64,000 nt of DNA from Clostridium aceticum (GTDB taxonomy: Bacteria; Bacillota; Clostridia; Peptostreptococcales; Natronincolaceae): NCBI RefSeq assembly GCF_001042715.1, contig NZ_CP009687.1:2223418-2287417 (forward strand), read 5' to 3'. The translations under genes were made by a program, and so were the position numbers. Each line of letters begins with the position of its first letter. Positions within the stretch are counted from its first letter, which is position 1. This document shows positions 45,675 to 54,760 of the stretch, piece by piece. The notes beneath the pieces are model-generated. The model was not told where the DNA came from, searched no databases, and saw only the letters and a program-made list of their open reading frames with translations.

Positions 45675-46610
45675 TTACACTTTTTCAGCCACCCTTAATT
45701 TAGCACTTCTGGATCTAGGGTTAACTTCCAGCTCTTCCTTGGTTGGTACAATCGGCTTGCGGGTAACAATATGTATTTGTTTCTTTTGATTACACTGACA
45801 TATTGGAAACTTTGGCGGACATACACAAGGATCACTTAATTCTTTAAAGGTATTTTTCACAATCCTGTCTTCTAGGGAGTGAAAGGTAATGATACATATT
45901 CGTCCCCCCACCCTGAGATAGTTGTTAGCTGTCTTTATTGTTTCTTCAATGATCTCTAGTTCTTCATTTACTTCTATTCTAATAGCTTGAAAAGTTCTCT
46001 TAGCAGGGTGAGATCCTTCTCTTCTTGCTCCTGCAGGTATAGCTTTTTTTATAATTTCCACCAGCTCATAAGTAGTATCAATCTCTTTTATTTTTCTATG
46101 TTCTACAACAAATTCAGCAATTCTTTTTGCCCACTTTTCTTCTCCATATTGCCAAATAATTTTTGTTAAATCTTCTTGGCTGTATTTATTTACCACTTCC
46201 CTAGCCGTCAAGGGGTTTCTAACATCCATTCTCATATCTAACTCAGCGTTATGCATATAAGAAAATCCTCGTTCGGCTTCATCCAGTTGATGAGAAGACA
46301 CACCCAGATCAAGTAAGATTCCATCAATTTTATCCACCTCTAGTTCCTTTAAAACAAGGTCTAGATTTCTAAAATTATTATGTGCGAGTTTTACTTGACA
46401 TTCACTGCTTTTTAGTCTCTCACCAGCAGCATGGAGAGCATTGGTATCTTGATCAATGCCTATTAGTAATCCTTCTTTACTTAATTTTTTTACTATTTCT
46501 TTTGAATGTCCAGCTCCGCCTAATGTGCCATCTACATAAATACCATGACTTTTTATATTTAGGTTATCTATACATTCTTTTAACAATACTGATACATGTT
46601 GGAAGTCCAT
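45675..46610 (-). CDS. rsmH: 16S rRNA (cytosine1402-N4)-methyltransferase
   Basis: A 311-residue SAM methyltransferase with the motif [10 protein letters not shown] (about 27-36), [12 protein letters not shown], and a [10 protein letters not shown] segment. It methylates C1402 of 16S rRNA at the decoding site. It lies 16 bp from mraZ, as in the standard cluster. Confidence 0.97.
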   Translation of the reverse strand: MDFQHVSVLLKECIDNLNIKSHGIYVDGTLGGAGHSKEIVKKLSKEGLLIGIDQDTNALHAAGERLKSSECQVKLAHNNFRNLDLVLKELEVDKIDGILLDLGVSSHQLDEAERGFSYMHNAELDMRMDVRNPLTAREVVNKYSQEDLTKIIWQYGEEKWAKRIAEFVVEHRKIKEIDTTYELVEIIKKAIPAGARREGSHPAKRTFQAIRIEVNEELEIIEETIKTANNYLRVGGRICIITFHSLEDRIVKNTFKELSDPCVCPPKFPICQCNQKKQIHIVTRKPIVPTKEELEVNPRSRSAKLRVAEKV

Positions 46611-46626
46611 TTCATCACCTTCATAT

Positions 46627-47058
46627 TTAGATTCCTAGTTCCTGCATTTTTACAGCAATTTCGTCATAACTTAGGTTAGCATCATCATTATATTGCTGCC
46701 ATTGTTGAATACTCCAAATCTCCACACGGGTGGCAACACCAATAATAACGGCCTCTTTCTCCAGTAGTGCATGTTGTCTTAAGTTATTGGGTACTCTTAT
46801 TCTACCCTGATGATCCAATTCACATTCTGCTGCCCCCGCGAAGAAAAATCTCACAAAAGCTCTAGCATCTTTATTGGTCATAGGCAGCTTTTTTAATTTA
46901 TCTTCAACGACCTTCCATTCTTCAAGAGGATAAAGAAATAAACAGTTATCTAATCCCTTTGTAATAATAAAGTGTTCTCCTAATTCTTCTCTAAATCTTG
47001 AAGGAATACTTAATCTACCTTTTGAATCTATGGAATGATTATATTCACCAATAAACAT
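46627..47058 (-). CDS. mraZ: transcriptional regulator MraZ
   Basis: A 143-residue protein with two AbrB-like repeats ([15 protein letters not shown] near 10-24 and [14 protein letters not shown] near 81-94). MraZ binds repeats upstream of itself and controls the division and wall cluster; I did not find a clear set of TGGGN repeats upstream, though a few TGGG-like complements (CCAC) are visible near 47080-47120. It is the first gene of the cluster. Confidence 0.96.
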   Translation of the reverse strand: MFIGEYNHSIDSKGRLSIPSRFREELGEHFIITKGLDNCLFLYPLEEWKVVEDKLKKLPMTNKDARAFVRFFFAGAAECELDHQGRIRVPNNLRQHALLEKEAVIIGVATRVEIWSIQQWQQYNDDANLSYDEIAVKMQELGI

Positions 47059-47202
47059 TTTCTCTTACCACCTTAGGGACAATTTCCCACTTTGTGCCAC
47101 TCTGCACCACTTTGTATACTATTTCTATAGGATTTTATAAAATCCTTCTAAATATGTTAAATTTATTTTTTATGAGTCCAAAGTTTTATAGAGCTTTTTT
47201 GA

Positions 47203-47245
47203 CAAAAAAATAAAAACTGCTATCATATGACAGCAGTTTTTATTT
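47203..47245. terminator. bidirectional terminator
   Basis: AAAAACTGCT (47213) pairs with AGCAGTTTTT (47232-47241). T-runs occur on both strands. It follows the small Spo0E-like gene on the minus strand. Confidence 0.75.
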
Positions 47246-47260
47246 TTCACTAGTTTATCT

Positions 47261-47407
47261 TTATATATTTTTGACTTTTTCATATAAGAAAATAAATTCA
47301 TCAAGCTCTTTGCTTAGTTTTAAAGTTTTTTCTATTGCTTCTGGTTCTTCAATTACTTGAAAACCTTTTAGGATCTCCTGAAAATCTTTGACCTCTTCTC
47401 TTATCAT
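47261..47407 (-). CDS. Spo0E-like aspartyl-phosphate phosphatase family (48 residues)
   Basis: A short minus-strand frame from ATG 47407, preceded by GAGGTG, to TAA at 47261. The second half reads TLKLSKELDEFIFLYEKV, matching the Spo0E signature (S-x-x-L-D-x-x-I) that contacts Spo0A~P. In Bacillus such proteins dephosphorylate Spo0A to delay sporulation. It has its own terminator and lies upstream of mraZ on the same strand. Confidence 0.65.
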   Translation of the reverse strand: MIREEVKDFQEILKGFQVIEEPEAIEKTLKLSKELDEFIFLYEKVKNI

Positions 47408-47674
47408 CTCTTTCACCTCAAATACTTCTTTTGTAATTTTTTTGTCTTTTTTTTTATTCTTTTATATTAATTTAAATGAAAATAGTATAATTTGTCAAAG
47501 TATCACACAGGCATTTTTTTACATTTTATCAAATATTTCCTGGATTTTTCTTTAAAATCCTTCCTATTTTATTAATGTTCCATATTTTTATCAATATATT
47601 GTTATTTATCCTAAAATAATAATTATTCAGCACAATATATTGTAGATTGTCTTTATATTACAGATTGTCTTTTC

Positions 47675-48415
47675 CTACAAAAACACTCTATTTCTCCTTC
47701 TTTTCAAGATTCCCATGACAATCAAAGCCCCTACAATCGTAACAATACTAATCACCTGTGCAGTTCTCAAAGGGCCAATCATTAGGCTATCAATCCGAAG
47801 CCCTTCGATGAAAAACCTTCCAATAGAATAAAGTATTAAATAAAGCAAAAATATTTGTCCATCCATCTTTTTTCTCCTAGTATAGTATAATAAGAAGAAA
47901 AATACACCAAAATTCCATAAGGATTCATATAAAAATGTAGGATGTACCATAACACCGTCTATTTCAATAGCCCATGGTAGATTTGTAGGTGTACCATAAG
48001 CTTCTTGGTTAAAATAGTTGCCCCATCTTCCTATGGCTTGACCTAATATAATACTAGGAGCACAAACATCTGCCATCTGCCAAAATCTAAGGCCTTTATA
48101 TCTGCAGAACAGATAACCTGCTAATACACCAGCAATAATAGCTCCATGAATAGCCAGTCCCCCTTCACGTATCCGAATAATATGCATGAGGTTTTGTCCA
48201 TAGTAGTCCCACTTAAAAATAACATAGTACAATCTAGCCCCTATTATTGCCACAGGTATTGCAATAAGGCACAGATCTAAAACAACATCTTCATATAAAC
48301 CTTCTCTCTTTGCCCTGATAATAGCAACAAAAATACCTAAAAAAATTCCAACGGAGATAATAATACCATACCAGGCTACTGGCACGCCAAATACTCTAAA
48401 GGCGATTGGATTCAT
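47675..48415 (-). CDS. lgt: prolipoprotein diacylglyceryl transferase
   Basis: A 246-residue protein with about seven membrane helices and the Lgt signature GRWGNYFNQEAYG (about 130-142). It attaches diacylglycerol to the lipobox cysteine of lipoproteins. Several lipoproteins are encoded nearby (YhcN-type, NrfA, the 165-residue protein). Confidence 0.96.
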   Translation of the reverse strand: MNPIAFRVFGVPVAWYGIIISVGIFLGIFVAIIRAKREGLYEDVVLDLCLIAIPVAIIGARLYYVIFKWDYYGQNLMHIIRIREGGLAIHGAIIAGVLAGYLFCRYKGLRFWQMADVCAPSIILGQAIGRWGNYFNQEAYGTPTNLPWAIEIDGVMVHPTFLYESLWNFGVFFFLLYYTRRKKMDGQIFLLYLILYSIGRFFIEGLRIDSLMIGPLRTAQVISIVTIVGALIVMGILKRRRNRVFL

Positions 48416-48497
48416 TGTTAATCATCCTTTACTTTAAATTTTTATCAATATGGTAGTCTGCAATAAATTATAGTGAACTTTTACAGAAATGTCAAAT

Positions 48498-49646
48498 TTA
48501 TAGATTTTTTAGCAAAATTCTACGAGATAACTCTTTTACAATGGCATCATTGAATTTCCAGGGGTTTACCCTATGGATCTTTACTCCGTAAGGTGGCTCT
48601 AATCCCTCAAGCACTTTTTCTACCGTTAAATAATTATGCATTTGATATGCTTCTGTTGTCGTAGAAAGTAAAATAATTTCTCCTACACCATATACCATTA
48701 ATCCCTCTATTGCATCAACAATACTTTTTTTATGCAAAAAAGTCAATTCAATCTTATTGTTATTATATCCCTCTTTAATCAAATAATCCTTTACCCTTTC
48801 TCTAAAAAGCACATCTTGTTTTATGTGGGGAAGACTTTCTTCCATTTCGCTCCCTATTAAAACAATACCCGTATTTTGTCTATGTACATTTGTAGTAAAA
48901 TCATTAATTTGCTTTACAAAGGACTTAGCAATGGCCTCGCTATTCCATAAAGCTTCAATCATTTGAGGCTCTACCCTATACTGTTGAAGATTCAACTGTT
49001 TTACTTGATTTGTTATAGCTGTAAAATCTTTACATTCTGTTAATAAAACAGGACTTATAATAATATATTGATTTCCCTCTTCCAATGCCTGGTTGATGCT
49101 TTCTATGAGATATGGTGTATTAGCAGAATATCCAGCATACACATTATAGTCTCCTCCTAATTCTTCTTTAAGTTGATAAATCAATCTTTCATTGTTATAA
49201 TGAACACTAGCCGCCACATCTACTTTCTCGTAACTTAATTTTTCTTTAAATAATGCAAAAGGCAAAATTGGTGTTTTCCACCAACTATGTTTTTGCATAA
49301 AATTTTTTGTTGCCAAAGGTATATTATAGGTTGTAGGTTCCCCTTGAAAAACTAAGATAACAGCAGTTTTCGTATTGGAGACATAATTTGTAACTATATA
49401 GCCTTCCTTAGGAGAATATTGAAAGTATAGTAATAAAATAATCACGATTAAATAACTAAAAATTATTCCTTTTAAAAGACTTTTACAATTGGTTTTATCC
49501 TTGTACACATTATTTTTATTCTTGATAAAATATATTCCCAGTGAAACAAAACAAATACTGAGGAGTATTCTTTCCACCATACCCTTTGTAATTAATGCAA
49601 AAGTGAAAATAAATGTTAATAAAAAAGATTTTATCAAAATATTCAT
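48498..49646 (-). CDS. membrane protein with possible ferrochelatase/CbiX-like domain
   Basis: A 382-residue protein with about three N-terminal membrane helices (residues 5-80) and a soluble C-terminal domain (about 90-382). The soluble part has two-lobed alternating strands and helices, with segments like AVILVFQGEPTTYNIPLA, NVYAGYSANTPYLIESI and IIISPVLLTECKDF, which resemble a class II chelatase (ferrochelatase or CbiX/CbiK). Metal-binding His residues of chelatases are not all clear, so the function is tentative. The gene lies between lgt and the YhcN lipoprotein. Confidence 0.45.
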   Translation of the reverse strand: MNILIKSFLLTFIFTFALITKGMVERILLSICFVSLGIYFIKNKNNVYKDKTNCKSLLKGIIFSYLIVIILLLYFQYSPKEGYIVTNYVSNTKTAVILVFQGEPTTYNIPLATKNFMQKHSWWKTPILPFALFKEKLSYEKVDVAASVHYNNERLIYQLKEELGGDYNVYAGYSANTPYLIESINQALEEGNQYIIISPVLLTECKDFTAITNQVKQLNLQQYRVEPQMIEALWNSEAIAKSFVKQINDFTTNVHRQNTGIVLIGSEMEESLPHIKQDVLFRERVKDYLIKEGYNNNKIELTFLHKKSIVDAIEGLMVYGVGEIILLSTTTEAYQMHNYLTVEKVLEGLEPPYGVKIHRVNPWKFNDAIVKELSRRILLKNL

Positions 49647-49755
49647 TTTATTTTTCCCCTTTAGATCTATTCCTCTAATCCTTTATTTTTAATACATATG
49701 ATGCTTTTCCCAATAAAATGAATAAAGATGGAGTCAATCTCCACCTTCATTCATT

Positions 49756-50412
49756 TTATGCTCCTGGTACAATTCTTCTAAACATTTCTTCTATTTCTCG
49801 ACCAAAACCACTTAATGGTCTACCTTCTCCAGCTTCTCTGGAGATTTCTTGAATTCTTCTAAACATGTTAGGATCTGCTGTTACAGCTACCCTTTCTACA
49901 CTTCTGTCAGCTTCTCTAGCTGTTTCTTCAATTCTTCTTTCAATTCCTCTGTTTATTTCTCCATCAGTATCCTCAGTCAATGTAACACCTACTAAAGCTG
50001 TATTTTCAAAAATCACTACTGTAGCACTACGTACTTCTTCCATTCTAGCAACTTCGTTTACAATCCTGTCAGCCCTAGTCATTAGATCCTGTTCCATTTC
50101 CGCCGGCTGCATATTTCTAGGGGCAGTTCTGGCATCTTCAGGAGTTCTAGCATCCCTGACTGTACCATCATCAGCCTGCTCTCCTGGCACTCTTTGTCCA
50201 GGTCCTGGTACACCACCACCTGGAGTTGGTGCAATACCTTCTTCACCAGGTACTGCTGGTGCCCCTGGAGTTCCTGTTCCTGGACCTGGTACACCTTCCT
50301 GCGGCGTTGTTTGTTCTTCTGGCATAGGTCTTCTAGCAGGCCTACAACCAGTAAACGCCATTGCTGCAATAACAATGATACAAATAATTAATAATAATTT
50401 TTTCTTTTTCAA
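49756..50412 (-). CDS. YhcN/YlaJ family sporulation lipoprotein
   Basis: The start is TTG 50412 with GGAGGTGAT upstream, giving 218 residues. It has an N-terminal lipobox (AFTGC), a proline/glycine-rich linker (about 30-95), and a C-terminal YhcN/YlaJ domain (RADRIVNEVARMEEVRSATVV, about 105-218). Members are spore-membrane lipoproteins. The Pro/Gly linker produces an open antisense frame that is not a gene. Confidence 0.85.
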   Translation of the reverse strand: MKKKKLLLIICIIVIAAMAFTGCRPARRPMPEEQTTPQEGVPGPGTGTPGAPAVPGEEGIAPTPGGGVPGPGQRVPGEQADDGTVRDARTPEDARTAPRNMQPAEMEQDLMTRADRIVNEVARMEEVRSATVVIFENTALVGVTLTEDTDGEINRGIERRIEETAREADRSVERVAVTADPNMFRRIQEISREAGEGRPLSGFGREIEEMFRRIVPGA

Positions 50413-50570
50413 ATTATCACCTCCTATCATATATTTTCTCACCAGTTAAGTTTTTTATTAAACTACTTTTTTCATCTATTCACATACTTTAACAATATTT
50501 TTTTTACAAAAATCTACATTATAAACTAAGATCCTTCAGCTCCTTTAGGATGAAAAAAACTCCATCAACA

Positions 50571-50612
50571 AAAAAGATCCTATATTCTAGACTAGAATAT
50601 AGGATCTTTTTT
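50571..50612. terminator. perfect 20-bp palindromic terminator after pduL
   Basis: AAAAAGATCCTATATTCTAG (50571-50590) and its exact complement (50592-50611) form the stem, with T-runs on both strands. It lies 105 bp past pduL. Confidence 0.8.
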
Positions 50613-50716
50613 GTAATATAAACATTTATGAGACTCCACTTTTATAAGTGACGTTTAAATCAAAGGAAGTAAACCTGACTTCCTCATCTTCAACTTTAGT
50701 TAGACCAGTTCACTTT

Positions 50717-51295
50717 TTATTCAAGGATTAACTCTACCATTTCTCCATTTTTAACACCAGCAGCATTTCCTTCATCAACATCAACATGCATTTCTAATGC
50801 AAATGTTTGATGTGCTCTTACTAATACATTTTCAAAAACTACTGCTCTTTCTCCACTGGTTTTTACCTTTACTCTTTGCTTGTCCACTACACCAAACTTT
50901 GCTGCATCATCAGTATGCATATGTATATGTCTAGCAGCAGCAATTACACCCTCTTTCAAATCTACTTCTCCCTGAGGGCCTACAATTTTAACTCCAGGAC
51001 TTCCTGCAACATCTCCAGAATCTCTTACTGGTGGTGTGATTCCTAAAGAAAATCCATCTGCTAAAGATACTTCAATTTGTGTGCTTGGTCTAGCTGGACC
51101 TAAAACTCGCACACCTTTTATAGTACCTTTAGATCCTACTAAATCCACCTTCTCAGCAGCAGCATATTGTCCTGGTTGAGACAGATCTTTAAATTTATTT
51201 AGTTCATAACCTTTTCCAAATAATGTTTCAATATCTTCTTGACTTAAATGAAGGTGGCGATTTGATAAAGCAATTGGTAACATTTTTTCACTCAT
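50717..51295 (-). CDS. pduL: phosphate propanoyltransferase PduL
   Basis: A 192-residue phosphotransacylase with the two His-rich metal sites, SNRHLHLS (near 12-18) and RHIHMHTDD (near 125-133). PduL converts acyl-CoA and phosphate to acyl-phosphate. No microcompartment shell genes are nearby, and the N-terminus lacks an encapsulation peptide, so it probably acts in the cytoplasm in acetate or propionate formation. Confidence 0.92.
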   Translation of the reverse strand: MSEKMLPIALSNRHLHLSQEDIETLFGKGYELNKFKDLSQPGQYAAAEKVDLVGSKGTIKGVRVLGPARPSTQIEVSLADGFSLGITPPVRDSGDVAGSPGVKIVGPQGEVDLKEGVIAAARHIHMHTDDAAKFGVVDKQRVKVKTSGERAVVFENVLVRAHQTFALEMHVDVDEGNAAGVKNGEMVELILE

Positions 51296-51395
51296 TGATA
51301 ACTCCTCCTCACAAAGTTTGTTAATTTTTTGATTATTTTCCTATTCAATCATATTATACGATTTTTATAAAAAAAAATCAATTTTTTTCAATATG

Positions 51396-52400
51396 TTATA
51401 GATTTTGAAACAATTTATCTATACTCTTCCAATCCTCTTCCACTTTATTTTTGTTTCTAAAGTATCCAAGCAATGTTACCAAAGTTAAAAACAGCAAAAT
51501 ACTAGCCACAATCATATAGTATTTCGTATAAGGTATGTACACCGCAGTAATAGCAAGATATACACTCAGTAAAAGATAACCCTTGGTTTTTGTATTGCAA
51601 AAAGCTGCTGATTTATATTTTTCCCAATTTTTCTTTGTCTTGCTAATCTTATTTTCAATCACTTCATCAATTTCCTCTTCAGAAGGAAACATTTCACTTG
51701 CCTCTATTATATCTAGGAATTTATCCTTGTTTATTAAAAGCATTTTATATTTTTCACTTAGCTGATCTAAAAAACTATAACAGTCTTGCGTAAAGTCGGA
51801 AGTAGTAATAAAAATACCACTTTTTATATTTTTATTTATTAGCTGACATAGAAACTCTCTTAAGTCTTTTAAGTCTACATCAAAATTATTTTTATACATA
51901 CAACATAAAATCATTACTTTTTTATCCTGATACAAAGCCTCCAATAATATAGAATTATGGTTATGTTCTAAACATTGGATTTCTCCAAATCCTCTTTTTT
52001 GAAATATTTCTACCGTATACTCCTTCATCTCTTCTACAGTTTTATTCAATATTTCTTTATAAGTTTTTTCACAGGCTATCACTTTTCTTTTTTCCTTCTT
52101 AAGATAAGCTAGTTTTTCTTTACGAAGATTTATAGAAAAAATATGATAAATTGTTAAGAAAAAAATAGCTATTATTGTTGCAGTATGAATATAGTTAGTT
52201 CTATAATAGGCCACAACAAATATAGCAAAAAAGATAAAGATTCTTACCAATAAATAATCTATAACCTTTGCTAGACTACCTCTTTTATCCTCCTTGCTGC
52301 TATTATAGAAAGCTTTAAAGCGTCTACTATTGGACCTGTTTTCTTTGTACTTCAAATACTTTTCCTTCATATCTTCTAGTACTGTTTCAATTACCTTCAT
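51396..52400 (-). CDS. membrane protein with degenerate Mrr/restriction-endonuclease-like domain
   Basis: ATG 52400 has GGAGGG upstream (334 residues). Two membrane helices (about 48-85) precede a domain (about 125-235) with YTVEIFQKRGFGEIQ, then KKVMILCCMYKN and GIFITTSDFTQDC, the arrangement of Mrr-type PD-(D/E)XK nucleases. The second motif, where catalytic (E/Q)xK is expected, reads ILCCMY, so activity may be lost. Two more membrane helices (about 275-315) follow. It is not linked to a methylase, so a restriction role is doubtful. Confidence 0.5.
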   Translation of the reverse strand: MKVIETVLEDMKEKYLKYKENRSNSRRFKAFYNSSKEDKRGSLAKVIDYLLVRIFIFFAIFVVAYYRTNYIHTATIIAIFFLTIYHIFSINLRKEKLAYLKKEKRKVIACEKTYKEILNKTVEEMKEYTVEIFQKRGFGEIQCLEHNHNSILLEALYQDKKVMILCCMYKNNFDVDLKDLREFLCQLINKNIKSGIFITTSDFTQDCYSFLDQLSEKYKMLLINKDKFLDIIEASEMFPSEEEIDEVIENKISKTKKNWEKYKSAAFCNTKTKGYLLLSVYLAITAVYIPYTKYYMIVASILLFLTLVTLLGYFRNKNKVEEDWKSIDKLFQNL

Positions 52401-52465
52401 CTTAAACCCTCCTTTTTTAAAAGGATTACCAAAAAAAACCATAATATACAAGGTATATATATCGC

Positions 52466-52500
52466 AAAAACCTTCTTAACAAAAGAGTAAGAAGGTTTTT
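52466..52500. terminator. hairpin terminator
   Basis: AAAAACCTTCTTA (52466) pairs with TAAGAAGGTTTTT (52488). It follows the 57-residue frame on the minus strand and faces both ways. Confidence 0.65.
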
Positions 52501-52516
52501 TTATCTTTTTTATTCC

Positions 52517-52690
52517 CTAGGCCATTGCTCTTTCTAGTTTGTCAAGATGTTGCAACGGAAAATGTTTTAACAATTCTTTAAACTCTTCTACTGTTAATCC
52601 TTGTGTCGTCGTATAGATTGTAATTTTCTCGTCTATATCAGCTTGAATAAAACGTTGTTTTACTTCTTGGAAGCCTGTCCCTGCATTCAT
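52517..52690 (-). CDS. 57-residue conserved-looking small protein
   Basis: A minus-strand frame from ATG 52690 (GGGAGG site) to TAG at 52517. It reads MNAGTGFQEVKQRFIQADIDEK and then a helical TVEEFKELLKHFPLQHLDKLERAMA. The good ribosome site and the terminator at 52466 support a real gene. I do not recognise the family. Confidence 0.55.
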   Translation of the reverse strand: MNAGTGFQEVKQRFIQADIDEKITIYTTTQGLTVEEFKELLKHFPLQHLDKLERAMA

Positions 52691-52766
52691 TATTAAAAAT
52701 CCTCCCTACTATAAGATTTAACTATAGTATGAGAAATACTTTATGTAACTATACAAGTTTTTTATA

Positions 52767-53306
52767 TTATTCATAGACCTCTCTTTTTAATGTAGCAATA
52801 AAGGGGAGGTTTCTATATTTTTCTGCATAATCAATACCGTATCCTACGATAAACTCATCTGGAATTTCAAAACCAATATAGTCAATCTCTAAATCACATT
52901 TTCTTCTTAATGGTTTATCCAACAAAGTACAGATTTTAAGACTAGCAACCTTTCTGGACTTTAAGTTTTCTGTCAAATACTTTAAAGTTAATCCCGTATC
53001 TATAATATCCTCAATAATCAATACATGTTTATCTTCAATTTCTAAATCTAAATCCTTTAAGATCCTTACCACGCCAGAGCTTTCGGTAGAAAAACCGTAA
53101 CTAGATACTGCCATAAAATCAATGGCTACAGGAAGATTAATTTCTCTTACTAAGTCCCCCAAAAATATATTTGCTCCCTTTAATACACCAATAACAACAA
53201 CTTCCTTGTTATTATATTCTTCAGTAATTTTTTTACCCAATTCCTTTACTTTGTCATGAATAACTTCTTTTGTAAATAAAACCTCTTGAATATCCTTTTC
53301 CATCAT
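52767..53306 (-). CDS. hpt: hypoxanthine phosphoribosyltransferase
   Basis: A 179-residue type I phosphoribosyltransferase. The PRPP-binding loop is VLIIEDIIDTGLTL (about 95-108). It salvages hypoxanthine and guanine to IMP and GMP. It lies 25 bp after the adenosyltransferase gene. Confidence 0.94.
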   Translation of the reverse strand: MMEKDIQEVLFTKEVIHDKVKELGKKITEEYNNKEVVVIGVLKGANIFLGDLVREINLPVAIDFMAVSSYGFSTESSGVVRILKDLDLEIEDKHVLIIEDIIDTGLTLKYLTENLKSRKVASLKICTLLDKPLRRKCDLEIDYIGFEIPDEFIVGYGIDYAEKYRNLPFIATLKREVYE

Positions 53307-53331
53307 AATTTTTTCAACTCCTTAAAATCTG

Positions 53332-53862
53332 CTACTTTTTAAATTCTACATATTTTAGTTCTTTCTCTAGATATCTTGCAATGATATAAATAACATCAGA
53401 TAAACGATTTATATACTTGATTAAAAGAGGATCAACTGCTGCTTGCGTACTTAGTGTTAGAATTCTCCTTTCAGCCCTTCTACACACAGTACGAGCCATG
53501 TGCAAGCTGGCAGAGGCTTTACCCGTCCCAGGGATAATAAAGGCATTTATATTCTCTATTTTTGCTGAGTAGTCATCTATTATGCTTTCCAAAAAACTTA
53601 TATGATGATCTTGAATTTTCTGTGGAAACTTACTATCATTTGATGTAGCCAGTTGCCCTGCTACATCAAATAGTTCTCTTTGAACTCTATATATAATTTC
53701 AATAATTTTTTCATCTTCTATGTAATTTCTTGCAAAACCTAACACAGTACTTAGTTCATCAATCGTACCATAGCTTTCTACCCTTATATCATCTTTTTTA
53801 ACCCTTTTTCCATCATATAAACTGGTCTCTCCATGATCGCCAGTTTTAGTATACACTTTCAT
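53332..53862 (-). CDS. cob(I)alamin adenosyltransferase, PduO type
   Basis: From ATG 53862 (GGAGGG site) it encodes 176 residues starting MKVYTKTGDHGETSLYDGKRV, the PduO signature. The RTVCRRAERRI segment (about 117-127) binds ATP. It makes adenosylcobalamin. The pairing with hpt seems incidental. There is no cobalamin riboswitch upstream that I can see. Confidence 0.93.
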   Translation of the reverse strand: MKVYTKTGDHGETSLYDGKRVKKDDIRVESYGTIDELSTVLGFARNYIEDEKIIEIIYRVQRELFDVAGQLATSNDSKFPQKIQDHHISFLESIIDDYSAKIENINAFIIPGTGKASASLHMARTVCRRAERRILTLSTQAAVDPLLIKYINRLSDVIYIIARYLEKELKYVEFKK

Positions 53863-54103
53863 GCTTTTTTCCCTCCTTTCTAAGTCTGATTTTATAATTT
53901 CGACATGATACATCTTTTTCCTTTGTAATTTTTTAGTAGAATTTATAATTTATTATTTCTATGGATAAGCTACTTATATTTTGTATATATTTTATAAATA
54001 TGATACTCTTATAGATAGCCAATTTACACCCCAAAATATGCCCTCCTGTGGTAACAATAAACTTAAATTTTAAGAACAACTTATAATAGAGGTGGATATA
54101 ACG

Positions 54104-54718
54104 ATGAATTATGAAAAAATTATAAAAGCCTTTGAGCTTAAGAAAAAAAATCAGCCTTCTAGTCTACTAAAATCAGCGGTTCTGGTACCTATCATCTCTG
54201 TCAAGGATGAACTTCATGTCTTATTTGAGGTTCGTTCTCATCAATTAAAGAGTCAACCTGGAGAAATTTGTTTTCCAGGAGGAAAAGTAGAAAATAATGA
54301 GACCCTACAAGAGTCTGCCTTACGAGAAACTGTTGAAGAACTAAATATTTCTATAAATAACATACAAGTAGTAGGAAAGCTTGATCCTGTTATTACACTA
54401 TTTGATATGATTATTTATCCTTATTGTGGAATTATACACGATATAAATTTAGAAGATATTTCCTACAACACAAAAGAAGTGGCATCTATTTTTACAGTAC
54501 CTCTAAAGGAGCTATTACAACAAAAACCATTGGTTCATAAAGTAAAAATGAACACTTCACCAGACGAAAACTTTCCTTTTCATCTAGTACAACAAGGTAC
54601 AAAGTATCATTGGAGAGTTAGCGATTACTATGTATATTTTTACCAATACCAACACTATGTGATTTGGGGAATTACTGCAAAAATACTCTACCATTTTTTA
54701 GAAATAATTAGAGCATAA
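54104..54718 (+). CDS. NUDIX hydrolase (CoA pyrophosphatase-like)
   Basis: ATG 54104 follows GAGGTGG and gives 204 residues. The Nudix box GGKVENNETLQESALRETVEEL (about 64-85) matches GX5EX7REUXEE, with Asn in place of the last Gly. Upstream LKSQPGEICFPGG is the extra motif of CoA diphosphatases (NudL/YeaB). The 3' end is close to a convergent lipoprotein gene. Confidence 0.88.
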   Translation: MNYEKIIKAFELKKKNQPSSLLKSAVLVPIISVKDELHVLFEVRSHQLKSQPGEICFPGGKVENNETLQESALRETVEELNISINNIQVVGKLDPVITLFDMIIYPYCGIIHDINLEDISYNTKEVASIFTVPLKELLQQKPLVHKVKMNTSPDENFPFHLVQQGTKYHWRVSDYYVYFYQYQHYVIWGITAKILYHFLEIIRA

Positions 54719-54721
54719 ATA

Positions 54722-54760
54722 CACCAGCACCTGTTACTCTCCTGCAACAGGTGCTGGTGC
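54722..54760. terminator. bidirectional terminator overlapping a coding end
   Basis: A perfect 14-bp stem (CACCAGCACCTGTT, AACAGGTGCTGGTG) is formed partly by the last codons (PAPVAGE) of the lipoprotein gene on the minus strand. It probably ends the plus-strand NUDIX transcript. Confidence 0.65.

Noticed and set aside
49865-50449. Long antisense frame opposite the YhcN lipoprotein.
   Set aside because: It is a by-product of the Pro/Gly-rich linker codons; no ribosome site and no domain.
50528-50556. Another MITE copy near 50,540 (GATCCTTCAGCTCCTTTAGGATG).
   Set aside because: It is only a short core-like fragment without ends or flanking duplication.
51396-52400. A restriction-modification system.
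   Set aside because: No methyltransferase or specificity gene is adjacent and the nuclease motif is degenerate.
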